Shown one piece after another: positions 11,927-27,087 of a stretch of 64,000 bases of DNA (positions are counted from its first letter, which is position 1; every line of letters begins with the position of its first letter). The notes beneath the pieces were generated by a model that saw nothing but the letters and a program-made list of their open reading frames with translations, searched no databases and was not told the origin of the DNA. Position numbers and translations under genes: made by a program. The stretch comes from Entophlyctis helioformis. Lineage: Eukaryota; Chytridiomycota; Chytridiomycetes; Chytridiales; Chytriomycetaceae. The stretch lies in contig JAHLKH010000107.1 in the NCBI GenBank assembly GCA_025526915.1, forward strand, positions 1 to 64,000. The letters are read 5' to 3'.

Positions 11927-12081
11927 ATGGCAACGAGCGCGACCATACCCAACGAGTACACCTGGCGCACAGCGACGACATCTGGCTCGTGCTTTGTGTG
12001 CAACAAAGAGTCGACGGCCGTGCTCACCAACGAGTCCAACGACTGGTTCTATGTGTGCCTGTCGCACCTGTCCGATGCCTC
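11927..12081 (+). CDS. VFA1: VFA1-like zinc-binding N-terminal exon
   Basis: From the ATG at 11927 the frame encodes 51 residues with the paired-cysteine pattern of Vps4-associated protein 1: CFVCNKESTAVL, then DWFYVCLSHLSD. Vfa1 binds the Vps4 ATPase at endosomes in yeast. The exon ends at a perfect GTATGT donor (12082), and a plausible acceptor lies at 12169-12170. Spliced there, the frame continues into the frame used by the downstream phosphatase. However, the 250 nt after the acceptor translate in that frame to an Arg/Ser-rich, unlikely sequence. So this may be a VFA1 zinc domain fused to the phosphatase, a separate truncated VFA1, or a gene whose later exons I cannot see. Confidence 0.5.
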
Positions 12082-12257
12082 GTATGTGCCGTGGCAGCAT
12101 CTGCCGCGCCAATCGGATCTGCCGCCAATTTTGTGTGCAAATTTGCGTTTGGGTTCTCTTTGCTCAACAGGCACTGCTCTCTTGTCGGCGAGCTCAACGA
12201 GACGCACCAGAAGCAGCAGCAGCACCACAGCGAGTGTGCACCATCAAGCCCCCCAGC

Positions 12258-12450
12258 ATGTCTGCCGCCGCCTCGACTGCAGCCGGACCTGCATCCCAGA
12301 ACCCCTGGGACGCCATCGGCCTGGAGCACGACTCCATCTCGCCGGACGACCTGGTCTCGCTGCTCGTCAATCGCTCGTCGAGACCGTCGGCTGCATCGGC
12401 GCCAGCTACCAGCAGGCAAGAGGAGCAGCAAGAGCAGCAAGAGCAGCAGC

Positions 12451-12501
<51 letters not shown>

Positions 12502-14969
12502 GTCCTTGGGCACGGCTTCATGGACACGCTGCTCATCGACGTCTCGTCGCCGCCCACGATTGCGATCCCAGGCACCCGCACGTTCATGTTCTTGGAGCAG
12601 TACAAGGTCGGCTGGTACTCGGCCCGCTCGATCCGAGCGCTGCAGGGCTTCTCGTCCATGGCCGACGACTACGCCGACCTGTACTCGGCGGTCTCGGCGT
12701 ACTCGGCGGATTCGGCGGCGTTCACGGCAGACTCGTCCGCCAGCACCGGCAGTCCCGAGGCCGATGAGCTCGCTGCTGCCGCTGGCACCGACGCCGCCAC
12801 AGGCGACTCCTCTGAAGATGCGCTGCTCCTCGACCATCTGCGGCTGTCTGTGTCTGCGCCTTCTGCTGGCAATGACGACGACGCCGCCGCCACTGCTGTT
12901 ATCAGCAACGCGGACAGCACCTCCTCCGCCACTGCCCGCCCGGCTCTGCAACCATCCCCACCGGCGGGGATCCGGCAAAGGCCGCAGAGGCTGGCACCAC
13001 GGGCGCTGCACCAGGTACATCCGCCCCCTCCCCTTTCCCTCCCCTTTCCCTCTGCCTGCTTGCCACATCCACCACATCGCCTGGGCGGCGACTTTATCCG
13101 CCTGGCACTCACGCAACGCTGCACTGCATTCTCCACTGGCCGTGTGCACCGCAGACTCCAACGACACCTTCAACAGCAAGACCAGGCGGCCGTCGCCCCT
13201 CGACAATGTGGCCGTGGCGACAGCAGCAGCAACATCGACGTCAGCATTGACGAGGATGCCAGCGGGAGCAGCTGCTCAAGCTCAGGCTCGGACGTTGGCG
13301 ACGATCTCAACGACATTCACGATGCACAGATCGACAGGACGCTTGCCCAGGACTTGCTGCTGTCGCGCTCGGCAGCAAGCAGCAGCACTGGCCTCGCGTC
13401 GAGCACCGACACCGAGCCTGCTGATGATGCCTCTGACCCGGCGGATACCCAGACGATGGACAATGGCCAGATCGGTTCTCTGAACGCTGTGCGCTCTGCC
13501 ACGGGCGGCTCGGATGCCAACGGCTTCACGGCTCCCAACCTGCCTCTGCACGCGCTGGGATCGGCGCCGCCTGCGTCTGATAAAGCTGCGACTGCCATGG
13601 ACACCACGAGGATGCATTCCAGGCAGAGTCGTCTTCGTCGGCTGCTGCTGCCGCCTCGAAACCCGTGCCTCCGCCGCGCAGGGCCAGCGGCACCAGCAGC
13701 CTGCCGGTCTCTTTCCGTCGTCTGCGCACTGCGTCGACAGGCACTCCGAGCCCCAACACCGCCAGCCAGCCCAGGTCCAGAGACTCCGCGCCGCGCATTC
13801 CCCCGCCGCCCTTTACGTTTCCGCTTGGCTTCTTTCCGCACGACAAGGTGGAGCTGTCGCTCTTCAACCAGCGCATCGGCAACCTGGTCGTGCTCCTCGA
13901 CGAGTCTGGCGACCCCAACGGGTTCGCGGCGCATGTCGCCGACCTCCTCCGTCGCGAGGGCCGGTGCCGGGCCGCCGTCATCTTACGCGGCGGCATGCGC
14001 GCGTTTGCGGCACGGTACCCGACGCTGCTCAACTCGCACCCGCCGCCGTACGTCTCGGACGCACTGGACACGGACCTGCTGCACACCATGGCCGGCCTCT
14101 CGCCCTACGACCCCGTGGGCGATCTGCGCACGCGACAGAACCAGCTCGTGCAGGCGGTGTGGATGGACGGCACGGACCCCGTCGACGTGCCGAACCTCAT
14201 CGTGTCCGACTTTCTGTTCCTGTCGTCGTGTCTGGCGGCCACCAAGGACCTCCTCAAGGCAAACGACATCACCCACGTCATCCGCCTGGGGTGGGGGTTC
14301 AAGACCCACTGCTCTGCGGCCGACGGCGTCATGTACCATGATTTCCGCATCGAGGACTCGCCCAATGTGCCCATCCGACTGCTCTTTGAAGAGACCACGT
14401 CCATCATCGAGACGGCGCGTCTGAACGGCGAAAAGGTTCTCGTAAGTGCCGCATGATGCACTGCTCGGCCGTGTTTGCTGTGTGGGGCAGCAGAATCTGA
14501 CCTTGCATGGCATGGCATGGCATGGCATGGCATGGCGTGCAATGTGGTGTGTGATGTCATATGGCGTGTGGTTTAGGTGCACTGCCATGCGGGCGTCAGT
14601 CGCTCGTCGACCATCATCCTCGCGTACATGATCAAGTACCTGCACATGACGCTGCACGATGCATGGAACGCCACATACAAGATCCGGCCCATCATCCGGC
14701 CCAACCCGGGCTTTGCACGCGCGCTCCAAGAGTACGAGATGGAGCACTTTGAGACGACCGAGCCGACCATGTCCATCTTCTGGATGAGCGACTCGTACCT
14801 GTACTACATCGAGTACGTTGACTTTATGTACCGCGTCGCCAACCTCGGCAGCTACTTTGGCCCGACGGCTGCCTGGCCGGTATCTGGCGGCGACACTGGC
14901 AAGGATGGATACACGACCAAGAGCGACTCTGCCAACGCTCGCTCGACGTACATGGCTGTCGAAGAATAA
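12258..14969 (+). CDS. MAPK-phosphatase-like protein: rhodanese-like domain plus dual-specificity phosphatase
   Basis: The gene resembles MAP-kinase phosphatases. From the ATG at 12258 it reads SAAASTAAGPASQNPWDAIG, then a CAG-encoded tract, a first LLIDVSS segment, a long Ser/Asp-rich linker, and a rhodanese-like segment ending VILRGGMRAFAARYP (about 13980-14020). A catalytic dual-specificity domain follows, with the signature HCHAGVSRSS (about 14580-14610) and the downstream AYMIKYLHMTLHDA. The intron 14442-14576 sits just before the signature; a second is likely at about 13015-13151. The stop is 14967-14969. Frame changes appear in the CAG tract, near 12940 (a C run) and near 13205, so the linker is not reliable. 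By family it would remove phosphates from Tyr and Thr of a MAP kinase. It lies beside a kinase gene, but no functional link is shown. Confidence 0.75.
12424..12499 (+). repeat. CAG trinucleotide tract in phosphatase gene
   Basis: A run of mixed CAG/CAA and then pure CAG, about 17 units. It encodes polyalanine in the frame of the upstream protein-like sequence and polyglutamine in the frame of the downstream phosphatase, so its exact length in the assembly is doubtful. Confidence 0.85.
14506..14535 (+). repeat. (CATGG)6 in phosphatase intron
   Basis: Six perfect pentanucleotide units lie within the intron 14442-14576. Confidence 0.9.
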
Positions 14970-14998
14970 TCTTGGTGTTGTAGTATTAGTAGTACTAG

Positions 14999-20163
<5,165 letters not shown>

Positions 20164-20304
20164 CGGGATGCGTGTGGTGTCGTGTGGTGTGGTTTACTCG
20201 ATTAGGTTGCATGGTGGTATGGAGTAGGATGGGATGGGATGAGATGGAGTGGGATCGGATGGGCAAACGGGTGTGCGCTGTGCTCAATACATGTCTTTGT
20301 GCAT

Positions 20305-21354
20305 TCACGATCGCCGCTTCTTGGCGACGCCGCCACCGCCTGGTGCGCTGTTTGTCCCTGATGCCGATGCCGCCAGATCGGCAGTCTGCTTGCCGGACGA
20401 TCTGCGATCGGAAGCCGACGATGATTGCCGCTTGGACACCGGCCCCGTCTTGGCTGGTCCTGCGCCTTGCGGCCCGCTGTGTGCGGCGTGTCCTGGCGTG
20501 CGAGGCGATCCTGCGGTTGCTGATCTGGGTGTCGATGCTTGGCCAGGCGACGGATGGTCCGTGCCGGCCGCATGTGCGTGGTCGCCACTCAGCGCACCGC
20601 CCGGCTCGTCCAGCAACCCGTTCTGCAGCCACCGTCCACGCCGCTCTTCCAGGTATCTGTGTCGTGCAGCGACCCATCAGCCATGCATCAGCTATCCACC
20701 GGCCATGCATCGGCGACGATCAACGAAGCAAAGTACCAACACACGTGTTCATGCGCGACTCGATCGTTTCTTGCAGCGTCGGCAACCGCTGCAGTCCATG
20801 CGCTGATCGCTCGGCATCGATGGCGTCCTTGAGCGGCTCGTACACGCTCTGGAGATGCTCCAGGTCCTTTCGTGTGGCATCTCGTGCCTGGCGCACGGCC
20901 GCCTGGTGTGTGCCGAGCTGTCCATCCAGTTGGTCAGTCGGCCAGCCAGCCAGTGCCAGCCGCGACAAGAGCACGGCGATGAGCAGGAGCAGGGCACGCA
21001 GCACAGCGCGGCAAGTACCAGATCGTAGTCTTGCTGCACGATGCGCAGCTGGTCGAGCAGCGAGTTGCGCTCGTCGAGCAGCCGCTGGCGCTCGGCCGAC
21101 ATCTCCGAGACGAGGGCGTCCTGCTGCTCGAGGCGCCGCGTGGTGTCGAGGATGCGGGTCTGCGCGGCGTCGAGGTCGGCCATCTGCACTCTGCGTGTGC
21201 CTGCGTGTGAGCCTTGAACGCACGCAACGCACGCCAGTCACGCCAGTCACGCAACACACGGCTGCACCTGCCTGATGCGCTGCAGGCTCGCCAGCTGCGT
21301 CCTGGTCGTCTCGCCGCCGCCACTGTCGCCGTTGTCGCCGTCGCCGTTTGCCAT
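20305..21354 (-). CDS. Coiled-coil protein of unknown function, 258 aa
   Basis: Four exons (21354-21268, 21183-21019, 20917-20745, 20656-20305) join in frame to 258 residues. The first 30 residues are Gly/Asp-rich. Residues 30-140 form heptad-like coiled coil (for example LVSEMSAERQRLLDERNSL). A short conserved-looking YLEERRGRWLQNGLLDE follows, then a disordered tail rich in Ala, Gly, Pro and Ser ending in KKRRS, a possible nuclear localisation signal. I do not recognise the family; the shape fits a small subunit of a larger complex. It is divergent from the BolA gene, with 23 bp between the start codons, and ends 141 bp from the SMC5 stop, tail to tail. Confidence 0.75.
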
Positions 21355-21377
21355 CTCGAACCAACTTGCCCAGTCGG
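21355..21377. promoter_or_regulatory. 23-bp gap between divergent start codons
   Basis: The ATG of the coiled-coil gene (21354, minus) and the ATG of the BolA gene (21378, plus) are separated by only 23 bp. Any shared promoter must overlap transcribed or coding sequence, and the two 5' leaders must overlap or be nearly absent. Confidence 0.75.
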
Positions 21378-21980
21378 ATGTCAACCGTGCGTTCGCTTCG
21401 CTCCGTCTCCAGTGCCCGCCTGCTCTCGACGTCGTCTGCGTTCCTCAAGTCGTTCATGACCCAGACCGGCCCCATCGCCCAGGCCATCGAGGTCAAGGTG
21501 CGTCGGCTGCCTTGCTGAGCGCTGTCGTTGTCGTTGTGCGCCGCCGCCGCCTTGAACTGACCGGCCGCCTGCCTGCCTGCTGCCATCGCTCGTCGCTCGT
21601 CGCCCATTGCCTGTTGCCCGACGGCCAGATCACCAACGCCCTGCAGCCCACCAAGCTCGAGATCCACGACGACTCGTCCAAGCACAAGGGCCATGCCGGC
21701 ATGAAGGGCCTCAACCCCTCAGAGACCCACTTCAGGTGCGTGTGCAGCCCACTCTCTCCCGATCGCCGTGCACTGCGATGGTCAGCCGCAAGCGCTCACC
21801 CGTACTTGATGACGCCATGGCGACCACAGGCTCGTCATCGTGTCCGACGCCTTCGAGGCCAAGTCGCTCGTGCAGCGCCACAAGTTTGTGTACGAGATCC
21901 TCGAAGACGAGCTCAAGGGCGGCCTCCACGCCCTCAGCCTCACCACAAAGACACCGCAAGAGTTTGCAAAGGCCTCGTGA
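21378..21980 (+). CDS. BolA-family protein, probably mitochondrial
   Basis: Exons 21378-21497, 21629-21735 and 21830-21980 join in frame to 125 residues. The core matches BolA proteins: TNALQPTKLEIHDDSSKHKG, then NPSETHF, LVIVSDAFEAKSLVQRHK and GLHALSLTTKTP. The conserved His residues expected to act with a monothiol glutaredoxin in iron-sulphur cluster handling are present. The first 35 residues are rich in Arg and Ser with few acids (MSTVRSLRSVSSARLLS), as in a mitochondrial presequence. In fungi this type is called BOL1 or uvi31. A polyadenylation hexamer follows 17 nt after the stop. Confidence 0.92.
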
Positions 21981-22405
21981 TTCAACCGGCAGCATTCAAT
22001 AAATACACTGACATGCCAGCCAGCCAGCCATCCTTAGACACACACACACACACAAACGAACACGCGCGTTGTGCACCGTGACTCGCCGTGCATGGGCACT
22101 CACCGCTCCGCCTCTTGCATACTTACACTGCTGCTGTCGAATGCCGCCCCCGGCTCGGGTCCCAAGTTCTTTACTACTTACTCTGCCAAAAACATGTGTG
22201 CATGTGGGTGCGTGCACCAGGACAGACCATCGATAGACGGGCAAGTGGAGACGGATCAAAGCTAGCGCGACTGCTGCGGCTGCCGCCACTCTCGTTCACA
22301 CCAACCAACCAGCCAACCAACCAGCCAACAAACAAACAAACCAGCCAGCCAGCCAGCTGTCGAGCCTGTCCCTGCGCCTCTCTCGCCCTGTTCAAATCGC
22401 CCGGG
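21981..22405. other. Intergenic, tail-to-tail between BolA and U1-70K genes
   Basis: This holds the BolA poly(A) hexamer, a short (CA)n run near 22038-22052, and a CCAA/CCAG-rich tetranucleotide patch at about 22302-22355. No coding signal was seen. Confidence 0.5.
21998..22003 (+). terminator. AATAAA polyadenylation signal, BolA gene
   Basis: A perfect hexamer 17 nt after the BolA stop codon, in the expected position for 3'-end formation. Confidence 0.55.
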
Positions 22406-24035
<1,630 letters not shown>

Positions 24036-24166
24036 GTCTGCGAGCGTGTGTGCGTGTGTCTGCGTGTGCGTGTGTGTGAGCGACAGACAGGCGTGAGACA
24101 GGCGTGAGACAGGCGACGAGTGCGCACTTTGAGGCGATCTCGGAATCAGTCGGCGAACCGCACGCG
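24036..24166. promoter_or_regulatory. 131-bp divergent promoter region, U1-70K and RING1-like genes
   Basis: This lies between the U1-70K start (24035, minus) and the RING1-like start (24167, plus). It contains a (GT)n-rich stretch (about 24047-24080) and a GACAGGC(GTGA) repeat. No TATA box was seen. Confidence 0.45.
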
Positions 24167-25627
24167 ATGGGTGAGCAGCCGTGGACTGGAAGGCAGCCAG
24201 ATAGGCAAACAGACAGATAGACACACACAGACACGCAACGACTGACCACGCCGGCCGCCGCGTGCCAGAGTTCCTGACGCCGTTTGAGCTCCAGCAACGC
24301 CCGATCCCTGTGCCGCGCGACTCGGACACCGCGACCGTGACGCTGTGAGCTAGCCTGGCCTTGCCTGCGATGCCTGCCTGCGATGCCTGCGATGCCTGCC
24401 TGCGATGCCTGCGATGGCGTGCTGACTGTCGCGTGGAAATGCCCTGCGCAGACTGGTCAAGTCGCTCAACACCGACTTCAAATGCCCCGTCTGTCTGGGC
24501 ATCCTGAGCAACACGACGGTCACCAGCGATGTGCGTGTGGGTCCGCCCCTCTTGGCGACGCGTGTCTCTGCTTGCCTGCTTGCCTGCTTGCTTGTGTATC
24601 TGACATTCGTGCCCTGCCAGTGCCTGCATCGCTTCTGCCGCGACTGCATCGTGAGCTCACTTCGCTTTGGGTGCGCAGCGCCACTTTGCAGTGCTTCTTC
24701 ATGACATGCTGGCCGACCGACCGGCTGACTGACTGACTGACTGCCTGCTCGTCCCATGGCACAACAACAGCAAGAAGGAATGCCCAACGTGCCGTGCCAA
24801 GTGCGCTTCCAAGCGGTCGCTGCGTCCCGATGTGCGCTTTGACGAGCTCATCCGCGTGCTCTATCCCAACCTCGAGGAGATGATCGCCCAGCAAGACCAC
24901 GCAGTCGACGTGTTTGCCCAGACGCAGATCCAGAATGCAGCCACGGCTGAGACGGCCGCCGCACCAGCGACAGCGGGCCGCGCTTACAAGTCTGCAAGAG
25001 ACGCCATGCAGCGATCGCTCAGCGTGCTGATGGACTCGGCAGAGTCTGTCAGCAGCAGTGCCACCGACCCGGCTGTGGCGCCGTCTGGTTCCGCATCTGC
25101 CGACGCAGCAACACCTCCTGTGACGGTCGCGTTTCTTGGAAAGGGAGCCCAGAGATCCAGCCAGGCGTCAGATCAGGTGAGCTCAAAGCATGGACTGCCC
25201 TGCCCTTGTGTGGCTGACACGAGCTGCGCGGCCTGCAGGAGCTGCAGATCCACCTGACGGCAGAGACCAAGACGGCCCGCAAAAAGGACGTGATTGTGGC
25301 GCGAGCATCAAGGACTGCACAAGGCATGCACACTGCACACTGCACACTGCTCCTGTCCCAGTTGCTGTGCGTGTGCCTGGCAGCCGCTGGTTGGCTGACA
25401 CCCGTGTGAGCGTCGACAGTCCACCACCTTGTGTCGGCCGTCCATGCACTCCTGCTGCAGTCCAAGCGGATCAAGCCGGCCAACAGCATCTCGGTGCACC
25501 GCCCTGCCCACCAGCCAACGCGAAGGTCTCCGCGCCACGCATCGCCACCAACGCCAGCACGAGCACCCGCGTCAACCGCCAAGCCACTCGCCATGTCGTT
25601 TCCACTGGGCCGTCTTGCTGTTGCTGG

Positions 25628-25659
<32 letters not shown>

Positions 25660-25713
25660 CTGGTGCTGCACAAGACAGCCCAAAGCATGCCGAGTTGACA
25701 TATTCGATCAATT
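24167..25713 (+). CDS. RING1/RNF2-type RING-finger protein (PRC1 E3 ligase family)
   Basis: The first coding exon is only ATGG (24167-24170), followed by 24269-24344, 24452-24530, 24621-24670 and 24771-25176; later exons are less certain (25239 to about 25340, then to 25713). The product starts MEFLTPFELQQ, then a C3HC4 RING: CPVCLGIL, CLHRFCRDC, CPTCR, and the RING1-specific tail ASKRSLRPDVRFDELI. This matches animal and plant RING1/RNF2 closely. A C-terminal stretch (ELQIHLTAETKTARKKD and STVHHLVSAVHALLLQSKR) is a candidate RAWUL domain. The family ubiquitinates histone H2A in Polycomb repressive complex 1. The last part ends in a GCT-repeat-encoded Ala/Leu run. Confidence 0.85.
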
Positions 25714-25913
25714 AAGTGAATGGCACTATCCAAGCGTTGCCACCCAGCAGAAGAGCTCGGCCAGGTACTTTTGATCGTGCTTGGCCTCGGTCTTTGCTTG
25801 AGCCAGTATGGGCTTTCATAGCTGAGGATAATGGCCTTTATATATACGCCAATACCGCATCCGAGGCGGAGCTACAGCATGGCGCTTTCTCTCAAGCGGG
25901 TTTATTGTGCTGT

Positions 25914-26252
25914 TTAGCGAGGCGGCAACGCTGGTGCCTGTGCACCACTTGCACTGGCGGACGGAGGAGCAGCCGCAGGTGGGGGATAGGACGGGGCGGC
26001 ATACTGCTGCTGCTGCTGCTGCTGTTGAGGGTGGTGCTGGTACGGCTGGAACGGCTGCTGGAACGGCTGCTGGAACGGCTGCTGATTCGGCAGCTGATGA
26101 GTCTGTGGGCCGTTGCTGCTCATGGCGCTGGTCAGGAAGGCCGGCGTCAGGCTTGCGCCTTGCCTCCTTTGCCTGTCCTTGTAGTACAAGAAGGCGACGT
26201 AGACGACAAAGCAGAAGCCTGCGACAAAGAGCAGCTCGCCAAGGAGACCCAT
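25914..26252 (-). CDS. Small single-pass membrane protein with Gln/Pro-rich tail, 112 aa
   Basis: The ATG at 26252 gives 112 residues without introns. Residues 4-24 form one hydrophobic helix (LGELLFVAGFCFVVYVAFLY) directly followed by basic KDRQRRQ, so the N-terminus is probably lumenal or external and the tail cytosolic. The tail has a QQPFQQPFQQPFQPYQ repeat, a polyglutamine run, and a Pro/Ala/Ser-rich end. No family recognised. The low-complexity tail makes detection of homologues difficult. Confidence 0.6.
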   Translation of the reverse strand: MGLLGELLFVAGFCFVVYVAFLYYKDRQRRQGASLTPAFLTSAMSSNGPQTHQLPNQQPFQQPFQQPFQPYQHHPQQQQQQQQYAAPSYPPPAAAPPSASASGAQAPALPPR

Positions 26253-27087
26253 TGTATGTGCAGCAGTCGGCCTGCGGTTGCCCTGTTTAGCGGCAAGCGA
26301 AGCCGTGACCTGGTTGGTGCACACGTGTGTCACAAGCGTGGCGCTTCATGGACGATCATGCGGGAGCCGAGCCCCAGAGCCACAAGGCGAGCCACCAGCG
26401 AATGCAACCGGCCGAGCGAGCAGTGGACATGGGCAGACGAGGGAAGGTGGGCAGGCATGCAGGGGAGAGACAGACAGACAGACGGAGAGAGCGAGGCGGG
26501 GATACAGGGCGGGCTGGCGGGGCAGCATGGCGGTGCACAGCGGTGCCCAGCGGTGAACAGCAACGGGCCTCGCCGACAGCAACAACGCGCACGCTGATAG
26601 GAAAACATTTTTGTCGCGGGCCACCCTGGGCCGCCGCAGGAATTCCTTCGCACCTGCGCCAACGACTGGCTCGGGAGATTGAGCCGCATCCGCACGTTTT
26701 CTGCAAAGCGAGCGATTCTGCCTGTCTGGCCTGTCTGGCCTGTCTGCCTGTCTGGCCTGTCTGGTTGTGCCGTGCTGTCTGTCTTGTCCGCATCCTCAAC
26801 CTTCAACCTTCAACCCTCAACCCTCAACCCTCAACCTTCAACCTTCAACCCACTCGCCAAAGCATTCCGGCCTTGCTTGCTTGCTTGCTTGCTTGCCTGC
26901 TTCGTTGCACCGCCCGTGCTTGGATTCGAACCGCCGTTCAGCGTTGTCTGTGCATTCGACAACAGCAGCACGGCCGCCTGTTGCCCACTAGAGTTACACC
27001 TTCGCACACAGGACGAGCAGCTCGTCCGTCGCAGCAGCAGCAGCAGCAGAACCAACACACACCCCTACAACACACACACCGCCAGCC
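26253..27087. other. Intergenic region with simple repeats, upstream of the TM9 gene
   Basis: No conserved coding signal is seen. The region contains GACAGACA near 26468, CTGTCTGGC units at 26719-26762, heptamer repeats at 26794-26850 and (TTGC)n at 26873-26897. A tRNA-like T-loop on the minus strand near 26930 does not fold into a tRNA. It probably holds the divergent promoters of the small membrane protein and TM9 genes. Confidence 0.5.
26794..26850. repeat. Heptamer repeat CCCTCAA / CCTTCAA
   Basis: About eight tandem 7-bp units alternate between CCCTCAA and CCTTCAA. They resemble telomere-type repeats (TTGAGGG on the other strand) but sit between two genes. Confidence 0.85.

Noticed and set aside
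26911..26990. tRNA gene on the minus strand (T-loop GGTTCGAATCC)
   Set aside because: The T-stem pairs only two of five bases and no complementary acceptor stem is found 70-95 nt upstream, so the motif is probably chance.
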